Part shown: positions 50,039-59,159 of the stretch, in pieces
How positions within the stretch are numbered: the first letter of the stretch is position 1
Layout of the letters: every line of letters starts with the position of its first letter
DNA from: Metabacillus sp. FJAT-52054
GTDB lineage: Bacteria; Bacillota; Bacilli; Bacillales; Bacillaceae
DNA length: 64,000 nt
Direction of reading: 5' to 3'
Assembly: GCF_037201815.1 (NCBI RefSeq)
Contig: NZ_CP147407.1
Coordinates: forward strand, 186,001-250,000
Notes under the pieces: generated by a model
Databases searched by the model: none
Seen by the model: the letters and a program-made list of their open reading frames with translations, nothing else
Told to the model about the DNA's origin: nothing
Program-made: the position numbers and the translations under genes

Positions 50039-50056
50039 TCAAACGTTTGTTTAAAT
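50039..50056. promoter_or_regulatory. Palindromic motif between the regulator and potA
   Basis: CAAACGTTTGTTTAAAT contains a CAAACGTTTG palindrome and resembles the element at 7220-7241. It lies directly upstream of the potA ribosome-binding site. Confidence 0.3.
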
Positions 50057-50075
50057 CATCATTCAGGAGGCTGTT

Positions 50076-51182
50076 ATGAAAAACGAAACCATTATCCGCT
50101 TTGAAGGGGTATCCAAGCAATATGACGAAGCCGCACCAGTCCTGGACAGTGTCAGCTTTGAAATCGAGCGGGGAAAATTCTACACGCTGCTTGGACCATC
50201 CGGATGCGGAAAAACGACGATTCTCCGTCTTATTGCCGGGTTTACGGAGCCGTCAAACGGAAGCATTTATTTCAACGGAAAAGTAATCAATGATGTACCG
50301 GCCAACAAGCGCCAGGTGAACACGGTGTTCCAGGATTATGCACTGTTTCCCCATTTAAACGTCTTTGAAAACGTTGCGTTTGGCCTGCGCATTAAGAAAA
50401 TGAAAAAAGGTCAGATTGAGGAGAAAGTAAAAGAAGCACTCCGTTTTGTCAATCTTGAAGGATACGAAACACGTGAAATCACGGAAATGTCCGGCGGGCA
50501 GAAGCAGCGTGTGGCGATTGCGCGTGCGATCGTCAATGAGCCTGAGGTAATTTTACTGGATGAGCCTCTTTCTGCACTGGACTTAAAGCTTCGCACGGAA
50601 ATGCAGTATGAGCTGAGAGAGCTGCAGCGCAGACTCGGTATAACGTTTATCTTTGTTACTCATGACCAGGAAGAAGCACTTGCTATGTCTGATGAAATTT
50701 TCGTATTGAATAAAGGGCAAATCCAGCAAAGCGGAACCCCTACAGACATTTACGATGAACCGATCAACCGGTTTGTTGCCGACTTTATCGGCGAGTCAAA
50801 CATTGTTCCCGGAACGATGGTTAAAGACTATTTAGTGGAGTTTGCCGGACAGCAATTTGAGTGCGTGGATAAAGGGTTTCTTCCAAGCGAGTCTGTTGAA
50901 ATTATCGTAAGGCCGGAAGATTTGGTTATTGCAAAAAGGGAAAATGGAAAGCTTCAGGTGAAGGTAGACTCCCAGCTTTTCAGAGGCGTGCATTATGAAA
51001 TCTGCTGCTATGATGAGGCAGGGAATGAGTGGCTCGTCCATTCTACGAAAAAAGCAACGGTCGGAGATGAAATCGGGCTCGATTTTGAACCGGAGGCGAT
51101 CCACGTCATGAGATTTAACGAAACGGAAGAGGAATTCGATAAACGTCTGGAATCCTATGCTGGGGAAAGCCATGCAAACTAA
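50076..51182 (+). CDS. potA: Spermidine/putrescine ABC transporter, ATP-binding protein
   Basis: The 368-residue protein powers polyamine uptake. It has Walker [10 protein letters not shown] (about 41-49), Q-loop [10 protein letters not shown], signature MSGGQKQR, Walker [15 protein letters not shown] and H-loop [13 protein letters not shown], then a C-terminal TOBE domain (about 290-350). TCAGGAGGCTGTT precedes the ATG. It overlaps potB and is first of potABCD. Confidence 0.95.
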   Translation: MKNETIIRFEGVSKQYDEAAPVLDSVSFEIERGKFYTLLGPSGCGKTTILRLIAGFTEPSNGSIYFNGKVINDVPANKRQVNTVFQDYALFPHLNVFENVAFGLRIKKMKKGQIEEKVKEALRFVNLEGYETREITEMSGGQKQRVAIARAIVNEPEVILLDEPLSALDLKLRTEMQYELRELQRRLGITFIFVTHDQEEALAMSDEIFVLNKGQIQQSGTPTDIYDEPINRFVADFIGESNIVPGTMVKDYLVEFAGQQFECVDKGFLPSESVEIIVRPEDLVIAKRENGKLQVKVDSQLFRGVHYEICCYDEAGNEWLVHSTKKATVGDEIGLDFEPEAIHVMRFNETEEEFDKRLESYAGESHAN

Positions 51183-51975
51183 TTCGCGCAATCTGTATCT
51201 GATCCCGTACGTACTCTGGATGGTGCTCTTCGTAGCCGCTCCAATCGTTCTCATATTTTACTATTCTTTATTTGATATCGAAGGAAATCTGACGCTCGCC
51301 AACTATGCCAAGTTCTTTACGCCGGTGTACATGCAGATGACCCTGAGCTCCTTCTGGTATGCATTCCTTATTACGGCATTTTCCTTGCTGATTGCCTATC
51401 CGACCGCTTATTTGCTGACGAAAACGAAGCATAAACAGCTCTGGCTGCTGCTGATCATCCTGCCGACCTGGATTAATCTTTTACTAAAAGCTTACGCGTT
51501 TCTTGGAATCTTCGGCACATACGGTACGGCGAATAATCTGCTGGCATGGCTTGGAGCGGGAAGACAGCAAATTCTATTCACAGACTTCAGTTTTGTCTTT
51601 GTGTCTGTCTATATTTTCATACCATTTATGATCTTGCCGATTTATAACTCCCTTGAGGAAATGAATCCTTCTTTAATCGATGCAGCGAGAGACCTTGGAT
51701 CCTCTCAATGGGAGACATTCAAAAAGGTAATCTTTCCGCTTACGGTTTCTGGTGTGAAATCAGGCTGTCAGGCCGTTTTCATTCCGGCGCTCTCCCTGTT
51801 TATGATCACACGTTTGATTGCCGGAAACCGGGTCATTACACTTGGGACTGCCATTGAGCAGCATTTCCTCGTCACACAGGACTGGGGAATGGGTGCAACG
51901 ATTGCGGTCTTCCTGATCATCGCTATGGCGATCATTATCCTGCTAACCAATAACCAGAGGAGGAGCGCAAGATGA
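51172..51975 (+). CDS. potB: Spermidine/putrescine ABC transporter permease PotB
   Basis: The 267-residue permease has six membrane segments and the inner-membrane EAA-type loop [28 protein letters not shown]. The start at 51172 is chosen because GGGGAAAG lies just upstream and it gives the usual short cytoplasmic N-terminus. It overlaps potA by 11 bases and potC by four. Confidence 0.93.
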   Translation: MQTNSRNLYLIPYVLWMVLFVAAPIVLIFYYSLFDIEGNLTLANYAKFFTPVYMQMTLSSFWYAFLITAFSLLIAYPTAYLLTKTKHKQLWLLLIILPTWINLLLKAYAFLGIFGTYGTANNLLAWLGAGRQQILFTDFSFVFVSVYIFIPFMILPIYNSLEEMNPSLIDAARDLGSSQWETFKKVIFPLTVSGVKSGCQAVFIPALSLFMITRLIAGNRVITLGTAIEQHFLVTQDWGMGATIAVFLIIAMAIIILLTNNQRRSAR

Positions 51976-52775
51976 GAAAAAACAGCAAGCTTTCCAATCT
52001 TTATCTAGTTCTCGTCTTCGCCATCCTTTATGCACCAATCTTTTATCTAATGTATTATTCCTTCAACAGCGGGGGAACCATGAGGGAATTTGAAGGATTC
52101 ACGCTGGACTGGTATAAGGAAGTTTTTCAGGATACAAGACTGCTCATTATCGTCCTTAATACCTTAATCATTGCGCTGCTTTCATCAGCCATTTCTACAA
52201 TTCTAGGAGTTTTTGGTGCATTAGCGATTACGTATGTGAAAAAGAGACGCACGAAAAATACGTTGCTTACAATGAACAACGTACTGATCGTCAGTCCCGA
52301 TGTCATTATCGGTGCATCCTTCCTGATTCTTTTTACGATGATTGGAATTAAGCTCGGTTTCACCTCGGTGCTGCTTTCGCACATCGCGTTCAGCGTACCA
52401 ATCGTTGTCATTATGGTCCTGCCTAAGCTTGAGGAAATGAGCTCGTCTCTTGTGGACGCAGCAAGAGACCTGGGAGCAAGCAAATGGGAAGTTCTCACGA
52501 AAGTAATCCTCCCATACATCACACCGGGAATCTTTGCCGGCTTCTTTATGGCTCTGACTTACTCGCTTGATGACTTTGCCGTTACGTTCTTTGTAACGGG
52601 GAATGGGTTCTCTACTTTATCAGTTGAAATTTACTCGCTGGCGCGCCAAGGAATTTCCCTGACGATTAATGCACTGTCCACACTGATTTTCCTTGTGACC
52701 ATTCTGCTTGTCGTGGGCTATTACTTTATTACCCAGCGAAATAACCGCGTGAAAGGGGTGGCAATCCGAAAATGA
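51972..52775 (+). CDS. potC: Spermidine/putrescine ABC transporter permease PotC
   Basis: The 267-residue permease has six membrane segments and the EAA-type loop EMSSSLVDAARDLGASKWEVLTKVILPYI. Near the end of that loop it has the conserved SLDDFAVTFFVTG of PotC. AGAGGAGGAGCGCAAG precedes the ATG, which overlaps potB by four bases. It pairs with PotB to form the channel. Confidence 0.93.
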   Translation: MRKNSKLSNLYLVLVFAILYAPIFYLMYYSFNSGGTMREFEGFTLDWYKEVFQDTRLLIIVLNTLIIALLSSAISTILGVFGALAITYVKKRRTKNTLLTMNNVLIVSPDVIIGASFLILFTMIGIKLGFTSVLLSHIAFSVPIVVIMVLPKLEEMSSSLVDAARDLGASKWEVLTKVILPYITPGIFAGFFMALTYSLDDFAVTFFVTGNGFSTLSVEIYSLARQGISLTINALSTLIFLVTILLVVGYYFITQRNNRVKGVAIRK

Positions 52776-53845
52776 AACAGCTGTTCAACGCCTTTATCGC
52801 GATTGCTGTCATTTCCGTTATTTTATATGTATCCATTAATCAGCTGAACAGCTCCCAAGGCTATTCAGGCGGGAATACACTCACCATCTACAATTGGGGA
52901 GATTACGTAGATCCTGAGCTGATTGCTCGTTTTGAAAAAGAAACAGGCATCAAAGTCATTTACCAAACCTTCGATTCAAATGAAGCGATGATGACGAAAA
53001 TCTCACAAGGGGGAACTACATTTGATGTAGCAATGCCCTCTGAGTATGCCATCAGCAAGATGAAAGAAGACGGCCTGCTGATTCCGCTTGACCATTCCAA
53101 GCTTCCCAATCTGAAGAATATTGATACAAGATTCATGGATTTGTCCTTTGACCCGGGCAATCAATATTCCATCCCTTACTTTTGGGGAACGGTTGGAATT
53201 GTATACAATCCTGCCATGCTGAATGGGAAGAAAATTACGAGCTGGAATGATTTATGGGACCCGGAAATGAAAAATAAAATTCTTCTTGCAGATGGAGCGA
53301 GGGAAGTGATGGGGATGGGGCTGAACAGCCTCGGCTACTCTCTAAATGATACGAATGAAGCACATCTGCAGGAGGCAAAAGCGAAGCTGAATACCATCAC
53401 TCCAAACGTCAAAGCGATCGTAGGAGATGAAATCAAAATGCTTCTCGCCAACGAAGAAGCCGCCGCCGGAGTGGTATGGTCAGGAGACGCCTCCGAAATC
53501 ATGGGCGAAAATGAAAAGCTTGATTACGTTGTGCCTGAGGAAGGCTCCAACCTGTGGTTTGATAACATGGTCATTCCAAAAACGGCAGCCAACCGGGAAG
53601 CAGCCCATCAATTCATCAACTTTATGCTTGAACCGGACGTAGCCGCTCAAAACGCCGAATATGTAGGCTACTCCACTCCGAATAAAGAAGGACTCGCTAT
53701 TTTGCCGGAAGAAATCTCCGGTGATGAGCGGTTCTATCCTGATACTGAAACAACAGAAAAGCTTGAAGTGTACGATAACCTCGGCAAAAAAATGCTCGCT
53801 CATTATAACGAATTGTTTCTGGAATTTAAAATGCACAGGAAGTAA
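52772..53845 (+). CDS. potD: Spermidine/putrescine-binding protein PotD
   Basis: The 357-residue protein is the extracellular receptor of the transporter: LTIYNWGDYVDPELIARFEKETGIKV, FDVAMPSEYAISKM, IPYFWGTVGIVYNP and MVIPKTAANREAAHQFINFML. Unlike most Gram-positive binding proteins, no lipobox cysteine follows the N-terminal hydrophobic segment (AFIAIAVISVILYVSI), so it is probably held by an uncleaved membrane anchor. ATG 52772 overlaps potC by four bases. Confidence 0.94.
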   Translation: MKQLFNAFIAIAVISVILYVSINQLNSSQGYSGGNTLTIYNWGDYVDPELIARFEKETGIKVIYQTFDSNEAMMTKISQGGTTFDVAMPSEYAISKMKEDGLLIPLDHSKLPNLKNIDTRFMDLSFDPGNQYSIPYFWGTVGIVYNPAMLNGKKITSWNDLWDPEMKNKILLADGAREVMGMGLNSLGYSLNDTNEAHLQEAKAKLNTITPNVKAIVGDEIKMLLANEEAAAGVVWSGDASEIMGENEKLDYVVPEEGSNLWFDNMVIPKTAANREAAHQFINFMLEPDVAAQNAEYVGYSTPNKEGLAILPEEISGDERFYPDTETTEKLEVYDNLGKKMLAHYNELFLEFKMHRK

Positions 53846-53851
53846 GAAAGA

Positions 53852-53886
53852 AAGCGGCGGTCCTTTGGGGGATCGCCGCTTTTTTG
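53852..53886 (+). terminator. Terminator of the pot operon
   Basis: AAGCGGCGGTCC pairs with GGATCGCCGCTT, followed by TTTT. Confidence 0.92.
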
Positions 53887-53940
53887 GATTTTGAGTTGCG
53901 AGCAGGTGTCAGTCAGGTTGCTTTACTGCAGACGAAGGCA

Positions 53941-54068
53941 GGCGCCTGACCCCTGCTGCTTCACCGTATGAGGGGACAGAGGGAGGTTGCCTCAATCCCA
54001 TGTCCCTCAACAGTTTTGAGTTCTGGTGCCGGAGCTTTCATACAGTAGAGAATTCGGGGACTGGCACC
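53941..54068. repeat. Dispersed ~128-bp repeat, copy R3
   Basis: It has CCCCTGCTGCTTCACCG, GAGGGGACAGAGGGAGG and GGTGCCGGAGCTTTCA in the same order as the other copies. It is directly followed by R4. A perfect palindrome spans the junction at 54056-54080 (GGGGACTGGCAC and its complement around one C). Confidence 0.85.
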
Positions 54069-54195
54069 GTGCCAGTCCCCTGCTCCTTCACCGCAAACGG
54101 GGACAGAGAACAAGCGCTCCAATCCCTTACCCCTCAACGGTTTGGAGAAGCGGTACCGAAGCTTTCACGCAGTAGAGAACATGGGGACAGGCACC
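54069..54195. repeat. Dispersed ~128-bp repeat, copy R4
   Basis: It has GTGCCAGTCCCCTGCTCC, CAAACGGGGACAGAGAAC and GCGGTACCGAAGCTTTCACG, tandem with R3. No gene lies within R3-R4. Confidence 0.85.
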
Positions 54196-54249
54196 GCTAA
54201 AGCCCTACTTAAAAGTAAATAATTACCTTCCGTAAAATCCTGCAGAAAG

Positions 54250-54276
54250 TGAAACCTTAGCTGCTGCTTGTCCGTA
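54250..54276 (+). promoter_or_regulatory. ECF-sigma (SigW/SigM-like) promoter of the Ter operon
   Basis: TGAAAC (54250-54255) and CGTA (54273-54276) are 17 bases apart, matching the consensus of SigW/SigM-type promoters. In B. subtilis the yceC operon is known to respond to such factors. The -35 and -10 also lie in a long imperfect hairpin (GTGAAAC 54249-54255 with GTTTCAC 54292-54298). Confidence 0.6.
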
Positions 54277-54332
54277 TTACAAGCTGTAGGTGTTTCACCC
54301 TGTCGATTGACAGGGAAGAAGGTCGCTTAAAG

Positions 54333-54362
54333 TTGAATGCTTTGGAAAAATTGTGGTATCAT
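54333..54362 (+). promoter_or_regulatory. Second, sigma-A-like promoter of the Ter operon
   Basis: TTGAAT (54333-54338) and TATCAT (54357-54362) are 18 bases apart, about 90 bases before the first terD gene. A hairpin CCCTGTC/GACAGGG (54298-54315) lies between the two promoters. Confidence 0.45.
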
Positions 54363-54453
54363 TTTCTTGGAATGCTGTATGCGGCTTCATTGGCTGCAGC
54401 ATATGAAGAAATAAGGTTTTAAAGGCTTTATTACTGGGAAGGAGTGTTGAAGA

Positions 54454-55050
54454 ATGGCCATTTCCTTGCAAAAAGGGCAGAAAATCGATTTAACTAAAGG
54501 CAGAGCCGGATTGTCTTCCATTACGGTAGGACTAGGTTGGGATCCAGTTAAAAAAAGCGGAGGGTTCTTTGGTTTCGGCGGAGGAAGCAGCAACGTGGAT
54601 TGCGACGCTTCGGTCATGATGCTCAATGAGAACGGAAAGCTTGCGGATAAAAAGGATTTGATCTATTTCGGCAATAAAACAAGCTCCTGCGGCAGTGTCC
54701 AGCACTCCGGAGATAACCTTACCGGAGATGGTGAAGGGGATGACGAGCAGGTTAAAATTGACCTGAGCCGTATACCTTCACATATACATAGGCTTGTATT
54801 CGTTGTAAATATTTATCAGGCTGTTCAGCGCAAACAGGATTTTGGAATGATTCAGAATGCATTTATCCGCGTTGTTGATAATTCCAGCAATGCTGAGCTT
54901 GTTCATTTCAACCTGACAGACGACTTCTCCGGTTTAATGGCTCTTGTTCCGGGCGAAATCTATCGTCACAACGGAGAGTGGAAATTCTCTGCAGTCGGCG
55001 ACGGAACAAAGGATACATCCATTAGTGAAATTGCGAACCGCTACGTTTAA
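54454..55050 (+). CDS. yceC: TerD-family protein, YceC-like
   Basis: The 198-residue protein has the TerD fold start MAISLQKGQKIDLTKGRAGL, a Gly/Phe-rich insert (GGFFGFGGGSS) absent from the other two copies, the acidic metal-site loops NVDCDASVMM and GDGEGDDEQV, and the ending EWKFSAVGDGTKD. Such proteins bind calcium and belong to the Ter tellurium/stress system. The insert and KKDLIYFGN match B. subtilis YceC. GGAAGGAGTGTTGAAG precedes the ATG. Confidence 0.92.
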   Translation: MAISLQKGQKIDLTKGRAGLSSITVGLGWDPVKKSGGFFGFGGGSSNVDCDASVMMLNENGKLADKKDLIYFGNKTSSCGSVQHSGDNLTGDGEGDDEQVKIDLSRIPSHIHRLVFVVNIYQAVQRKQDFGMIQNAFIRVVDNSSNAELVHFNLTDDFSGLMALVPGEIYRHNGEWKFSAVGDGTKDTSISEIANRYV

Positions 55051-55210
55051 TAGAATATTAGTTTCATAAAGTGATGCGGGGGATATCCTTATACGTTACA
55101 TTTTTGCGGGCAGCAGGCTGTCCTCCTCCATCCTTTTTAAGAATGAAGCTTGAAGGTTTTACCGCCCGTTAATGCGAAATAAAAAACTACTAAAAGCGAG
55201 GTTATGCAAA

Positions 55211-55789
55211 ATGGCAATCAGTTTAGCAAAAGGACAAAAAGTAGACTTAACAAAATCAAACCCGGGCTTGACGAATATTATCGTAGGACTTGGCTGGGAC
55301 ACGAATAAGTACGACGGCGGTCAGGACTTTGACCTTGACTCTTCTGTATTCCTGTTAAATGCTGATGGAAAATGCTCTTCTGAAGCAGACTTTGTTTTTT
55401 ACAACAATACAAAGGGTGCAAACGGCGCGGTTGAGCACACTGGAGACAACCGTACCGGTGAAGGAGACGGCGATGACGAGCAGGTAAAAGTGAACCTGAC
55501 AAGCGTACCTGAAAGCATTCAAAAAATTGCGTTCACCATTACAATCCACGATGCTGAAACACGCAGCCAGAACTTTGGACAAGTCAGCAACTCTTACGTT
55601 CGCATCTTGAGCGAAACAAATGGCGAGGAATTAATCCGCTACGATCTTGGCGAGGATTTCTCTATTGAAACAGCAGTGGTAGTAGGCGAGCTTTACCGTC
55701 ACGGTGCTGAGTGGAAATTCAGCGCAATCGGAAGCGGTTATCAAGGCGGGCTGAGTTCTCTTGTAAGCGACTATGGCTTGAACGTCTAA
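55211..55789 (+). CDS. yceD: TerD-family protein, YceD-like
   Basis: The 192-residue protein has the canonical TerD motifs [57 protein letters not shown] and [21 protein letters not shown]. The calcium-site acidic residues are all present. The start at 55211 begins the conserved core; the longer frame upstream is not conserved. It is second of three terD genes; an internal terminator follows it. Confidence 0.93.
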   Translation: MAISLAKGQKVDLTKSNPGLTNIIVGLGWDTNKYDGGQDFDLDSSVFLLNADGKCSSEADFVFYNNTKGANGAVEHTGDNRTGEGDGDDEQVKVNLTSVPESIQKIAFTITIHDAETRSQNFGQVSNSYVRILSETNGEELIRYDLGEDFSIETAVVVGELYRHGAEWKFSAIGSGYQGGLSSLVSDYGLNV

Positions 55790-55869
55790 TTTGGCGTTTA
55801 CATGAAACTGGGGTGACTTCACGCAAGCAGTCAGCTTTTTCTGAGCTAACCGACATGGTGTACAGCTTA

Positions 55870-55903
55870 GGGGCGGCTTTCTATTGCAGGTCGCCCCTTT
55901 TTT
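55870..55903 (+). terminator. Internal terminator between yceD- and yceE-like genes
   Basis: GGGGCG pairs with CGCCCC, followed by TTTTTT. It may reduce transcription of the later Ter genes. Confidence 0.75.
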
Positions 55904-55938
55904 AGAATGGACAAACTATAAGCGAATGGGGGATAACG

Positions 55939-56517
55939 ATGACACTTTCATTGTCGAAAGGGCAAAGAATTGATTTAACCAAAACAAACCCCGGATTGAC
56001 AAAGGTAATGATCGGTCTTGGCTGGGACACAAACCGATATAATGGCGGTCATGACTTTGATTTGGATGCTTCTGCTTTTCTTGCTGATGCTTCCGGAAAA
56101 GTTCAAAATGACAGCGAGTTTATTTTTTATAATCAGCTGAAAAGTCCGAATGGCGCGGTTGAACATACAGGGGATAACCGTACAGGTGAAGGCGATGGAG
56201 ATGATGAACAGATTCTGGTTGATTTCTCTCTAATGCCTGCTCACGTAGATAAGATTGGCATCGCTGTAACCATTCATGATGCAGATGCAAGAAGACAGAA
56301 TTTCGGACAGGTTTCCAATGCGTTTGTCCGGATCGTTGACGCTCAGACAGATAAAGAAATTCTCCGCTATGATCTTGGAGAGGATTTTTCCATTGAAACA
56401 GCGGTTGTTGTCTGTGAGCTGTATAAGCATGGAACAGACTGGAAATTCAATGCCATCGGCAGCGGGTTTTCCGGCGGTCTTGCCTCTTTATGCCGCAATT
56501 ACGGGCTGCAAGTATAA
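55939..56517 (+). CDS. yceE: TerD-family protein, YceE-like
   Basis: The 192-residue protein repeats the TerD pattern with [51 protein letters not shown] and [22 protein letters not shown]. It is close to the YceD-like copy, consistent with duplication. GGGGGATAACG precedes the ATG. In B. subtilis a TerC-type gene (yceF) follows here; none is present in this window. Confidence 0.93.
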   Translation: MTLSLSKGQRIDLTKTNPGLTKVMIGLGWDTNRYNGGHDFDLDASAFLADASGKVQNDSEFIFYNQLKSPNGAVEHTGDNRTGEGDGDDEQILVDFSLMPAHVDKIGIAVTIHDADARRQNFGQVSNAFVRIVDAQTDKEILRYDLGEDFSIETAVVVCELYKHGTDWKFNAIGSGFSGGLASLCRNYGLQV

Positions 56518-56534
56518 AGTTATTTGCTGCGGAC

Positions 56535-56568
56535 CGGGGAGGCAGCCCGCCTTCCCAGAGTCTTTTTT
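56535..56568 (+). terminator. Weak hairpin between terD genes and biosynthetic genes
   Basis: GGGAGGC pairs with GCCTTCCC with an offset, and TTTTTT follows after six bases. This may be an attenuator. Confidence 0.4.
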
Positions 56569-56602
56569 CAAATAGCAGATCATTAGAAGAGGAGGGGAAT
56601 AT

Positions 56603-57832
56603 TTGAAGCATTTTCACTATCTTCCGGTCCATACACTGGACGAAATTTTTTACAGCAAGCCGGCTCCATTCAGCCGTACCTCCTCTAAAGAACAGCTGGC
56701 TTACGCACTTGGGGCGACACTTTACATGCCGGGAACGAGAGAACAAATTTCTAGTGATGTGCTATCTGGAAAATTTCTTGAGGGCAAGCATGAGGGATTA
56801 ACAAGCATGGCGATTTGTCTTGAGGATTCCATTGGGGATGACGAAGTAGAGACAGCAGAAATCAATACAGTCCATCAGCTGCAGACGATTTTTGCAAACA
56901 TTGAAAAAGAAGCGTTCAGTGAGGAGCTTCTCCCGCTTATTTTCATACGGGTACGGGAAGCAGAACAGATGATAAAACTCATCCGCCATTTAGGAAAAGC
57001 GGCAACCCTGCTATGCGGTTTCGTTTTCCCGAAGTTTACTGCAGCCAATGGGGAAAAATACTTCGAAACCCTCCGGCAGCTGAATGAAGAATTCTCTTTA
57101 TCTCTTTATGGAATGCCGATCCTTGAATCCTATGAAATTATCTATAAGGAAACAAGAATGGAGGCGCTTGTTGGGATTAAAGAGCTGCTGGATGCCAATT
57201 ATGGTCTCGTTTTGAACGTCCGAATCGGAGCGACCGATTTTTCAGGCCTGTTTGGAATTAGAAGAAGCAACGATACAACCATTTACGATATTTCCGTTAT
57301 ACGGGACTGTATTACAGACATTATCAATATGTTCGGCCGGAGTTCAAAAGAGTATGTCATCTCGGGTCCGGTGTGGGAGTATTTCTATGGTTCCAAGCGG
57401 ATTATGAAGCCTCAGATCAGGCAGTCTCCTTTTCAGCAGGCATTCGGGCGAAACGGTCTCCAAGTGCGGACGGAAATGATTAACCGTTTTGAAGATGCCT
57501 TGATTCATGAAATCATGCTTGATAAGACGAATGGTCTCGTGGGCAAAACGGTGATTCATCCATCTCATATTAAAGTCGTTCATGCGCTGAACGTTGTGAC
57601 TCATGAGGAATATTTGGATGCAAAGGCCATTTTGGACAGCCAGGATGGAGCGAACGGTGTGTTTAAGAGCACGTATGCCAACAAGATGAATGAAGTAAAA
57701 CCACATACAAACTGGGCACGGAAAGTGCTGCTCAAATCTTCTATTTACGGGGTGCTTCATGACCAACAATCCTTCATTGACCTTCTTAACACAAAACAAA
57801 AAGAGCAAATACTCACTGGAAATCTTAGATAA
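56603..57832 (+). CDS. C-C bond lyase of the TIM-barrel (HpcH/HpaI, citrate-lyase-like) family, Ter module
   Basis: The 409-residue protein has the family pattern LGATLYMPGTREQI, MAICLEDSIGDDEVE, FIRVREAEQMI, NVRIGATDFSGLFG and the C-terminal GKTVIHPSHIKVVHAL, matching the C-C_Bond_Lyase group found in Ter operons. It probably makes or breaks a carbon-carbon bond in a small-molecule precursor. TTG 56603 is preceded by AGAGGAGGGG. It overlaps the PRTase gene by 74 bases. Confidence 0.85.
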   Translation: MKHFHYLPVHTLDEIFYSKPAPFSRTSSKEQLAYALGATLYMPGTREQISSDVLSGKFLEGKHEGLTSMAICLEDSIGDDEVETAEINTVHQLQTIFANIEKEAFSEELLPLIFIRVREAEQMIKLIRHLGKAATLLCGFVFPKFTAANGEKYFETLRQLNEEFSLSLYGMPILESYEIIYKETRMEALVGIKELLDANYGLVLNVRIGATDFSGLFGIRRSNDTTIYDISVIRDCITDIINMFGRSSKEYVISGPVWEYFYGSKRIMKPQIRQSPFQQAFGRNGLQVRTEMINRFEDALIHEIMLDKTNGLVGKTVIHPSHIKVVHALNVVTHEEYLDAKAILDSQDGANGVFKSTYANKMNEVKPHTNWARKVLLKSSIYGVLHDQQSFIDLLNTKQKEQILTGNLR

Positions 57833-59159
57833 AATCAGCGTCGATATTGAGATCAGAGAAAACCCGCTTCATCTCTCATTAAGAAGTCTGTTTGAGATGG
57901 GAGCAAGAATTAACAAAAAGAGAAGCTTCCTGTTTGTCAGCAAGGTCCTTGGGAAGCACTTGCCGGTATCACCAAAGGTTTCTTTAATGGCAGGAGCCGC
58001 CCTTGCAGGAGAATACATGGAAAAAGTTCACGGGAACGTTCACCCGTACAAAGAGGAGATGAGAGAGGCCATTGAAACGGGAGAAGCGGGCGAACTGCTC
58101 CTGCAGGCGGTTCAGCAGGAGAAATTCAGGCTTCCGGAAGAGACCGTTTTTATCGGTTTTGCCGAAACAGCTACTGCACTTGGACATGCCGTTTTCAATT
58201 GCTTCGAAAATGCCAGGTACCTTCATACGACCCGTGAGGAAGTGCAGGATCTAAGATCGGCTATCAGCTTTGAAGAAGAGCATTCCCATGCGACCTCGCA
58301 CAGGTGCTATGCGGGAACGGAATTCTTCGATCATCCGCATCCGATTGTACTGGTGGATGATGAATCCACAACAGGGAAAACAGCTTTAAATATTATCGAG
58401 TCGATTCAGGCGATTTTTCCTAGAAAGGAATATACCATTGCGACGCTGCTGGACTGGCGGACGGACGAGTACAGAGAAGAGTTTCGCAGAATGGAAGAGA
58501 AGCTCGGGATTGTCATCCGCGATGTGTCCCTGCTATCAGGATCAATGGAAGCAAAAGGGGCTTCTATAGACGATCTTTTCGAGGCGGAAACAACGGACCG
58601 TCCAATGGCAGAGGCTGAAATATGCATGACCGGACTATCTGCCGCCTCCGATTATCAGACGGAATGGGTATCTAAAGGGGAAAGCACGGCAGCGCCTTCC
58701 TATCTTTCCAGCACAGGAAGGTTCGGCATGGATGATTCTCTTCAAAAGGAAGCCGGGCGCTTTATCAATGATGCAGCTGAAGAGCTTCGCCTAAAAAGAA
58801 GGGGAGAACGCACTCTCTGTCTTGGAACAGGCGAATTTATGTACATACCGATGCGGATTGCAGCGGAAATGGGGGAGGGCATCCACTATCAATCTACGAC
58901 GAGAAGCCCCATCCATAGCATGAAAAAAGATGGATACCCGATTTTTTCAAAGTTCGCTTATCCAAGTCCGGAGCAGCCGGATATCGGGCATTTCTTTTAC
59001 AATGTTGAGCCAGGAATGTATGACGAAGTCTTTGTGTTTTTAGAAAGGGAAGTCCCTGATGAACAGCTTGCCCCGATGCTTGAGCAGCTGAAATCTCTTG
59101 TTCCGTTTATTCACGTCGTTTACTTTTGCAGAAGGAAAGGTGATCAGCATGCCAGCTAA
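57759..59159 (+). CDS. Phosphoribosyltransferase-TRSP protein of the Ter module
   Basis: The 466-residue protein has an N-terminal phosphoribosyltransferase domain with the PRPP loop HPIVLVDDESTTGKT (about 192-206) and a C-terminal part with LCLGTGEFMYIPMRIA, THYQ-like HYQSTTRSPI and FFYNVEPGMYDEVFVF, which suits the TRSP extension. In the published analysis of Ter systems (Anantharaman, Iyer and Aravind), such enzymes were proposed to build a nucleoside-like metabolite. The 74-base overlap with the lyase gene is kept because conserved sequence starts near residue 20. Confidence 0.85.
   Translation: MTNNPSLTFLTQNKKSKYSLEILDKISVDIEIRENPLHLSLRSLFEMGARINKKRSFLFVSKVLGKHLPVSPKVSLMAGAALAGEYMEKVHGNVHPYKEEMREAIETGEAGELLLQAVQQEKFRLPEETVFIGFAETATALGHAVFNCFENARYLHTTREEVQDLRSAISFEEEHSHATSHRCYAGTEFFDHPHPIVLVDDESTTGKTALNIIESIQAIFPRKEYTIATLLDWRTDEYREEFRRMEEKLGIVIRDVSLLSGSMEAKGASIDDLFEAETTDRPMAEAEICMTGLSAASDYQTEWVSKGESTAAPSYLSSTGRFGMDDSLQKEAGRFINDAAEELRLKRRGERTLCLGTGEFMYIPMRIAAEMGEGIHYQSTTRSPIHSMKKDGYPIFSKFAYPSPEQPDIGHFFYNVEPGMYDEVFVFLEREVPDEQLAPMLEQLKSLVPFIHVVYFCRRKGDQHAS

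Noticed and set aside
54201..54453. A yybP-ykoY-type (manganese) riboswitch ahead of the Ter genes
   Set aside because: The leader has hairpins but none of the conserved sequence blocks of that class that I could find.
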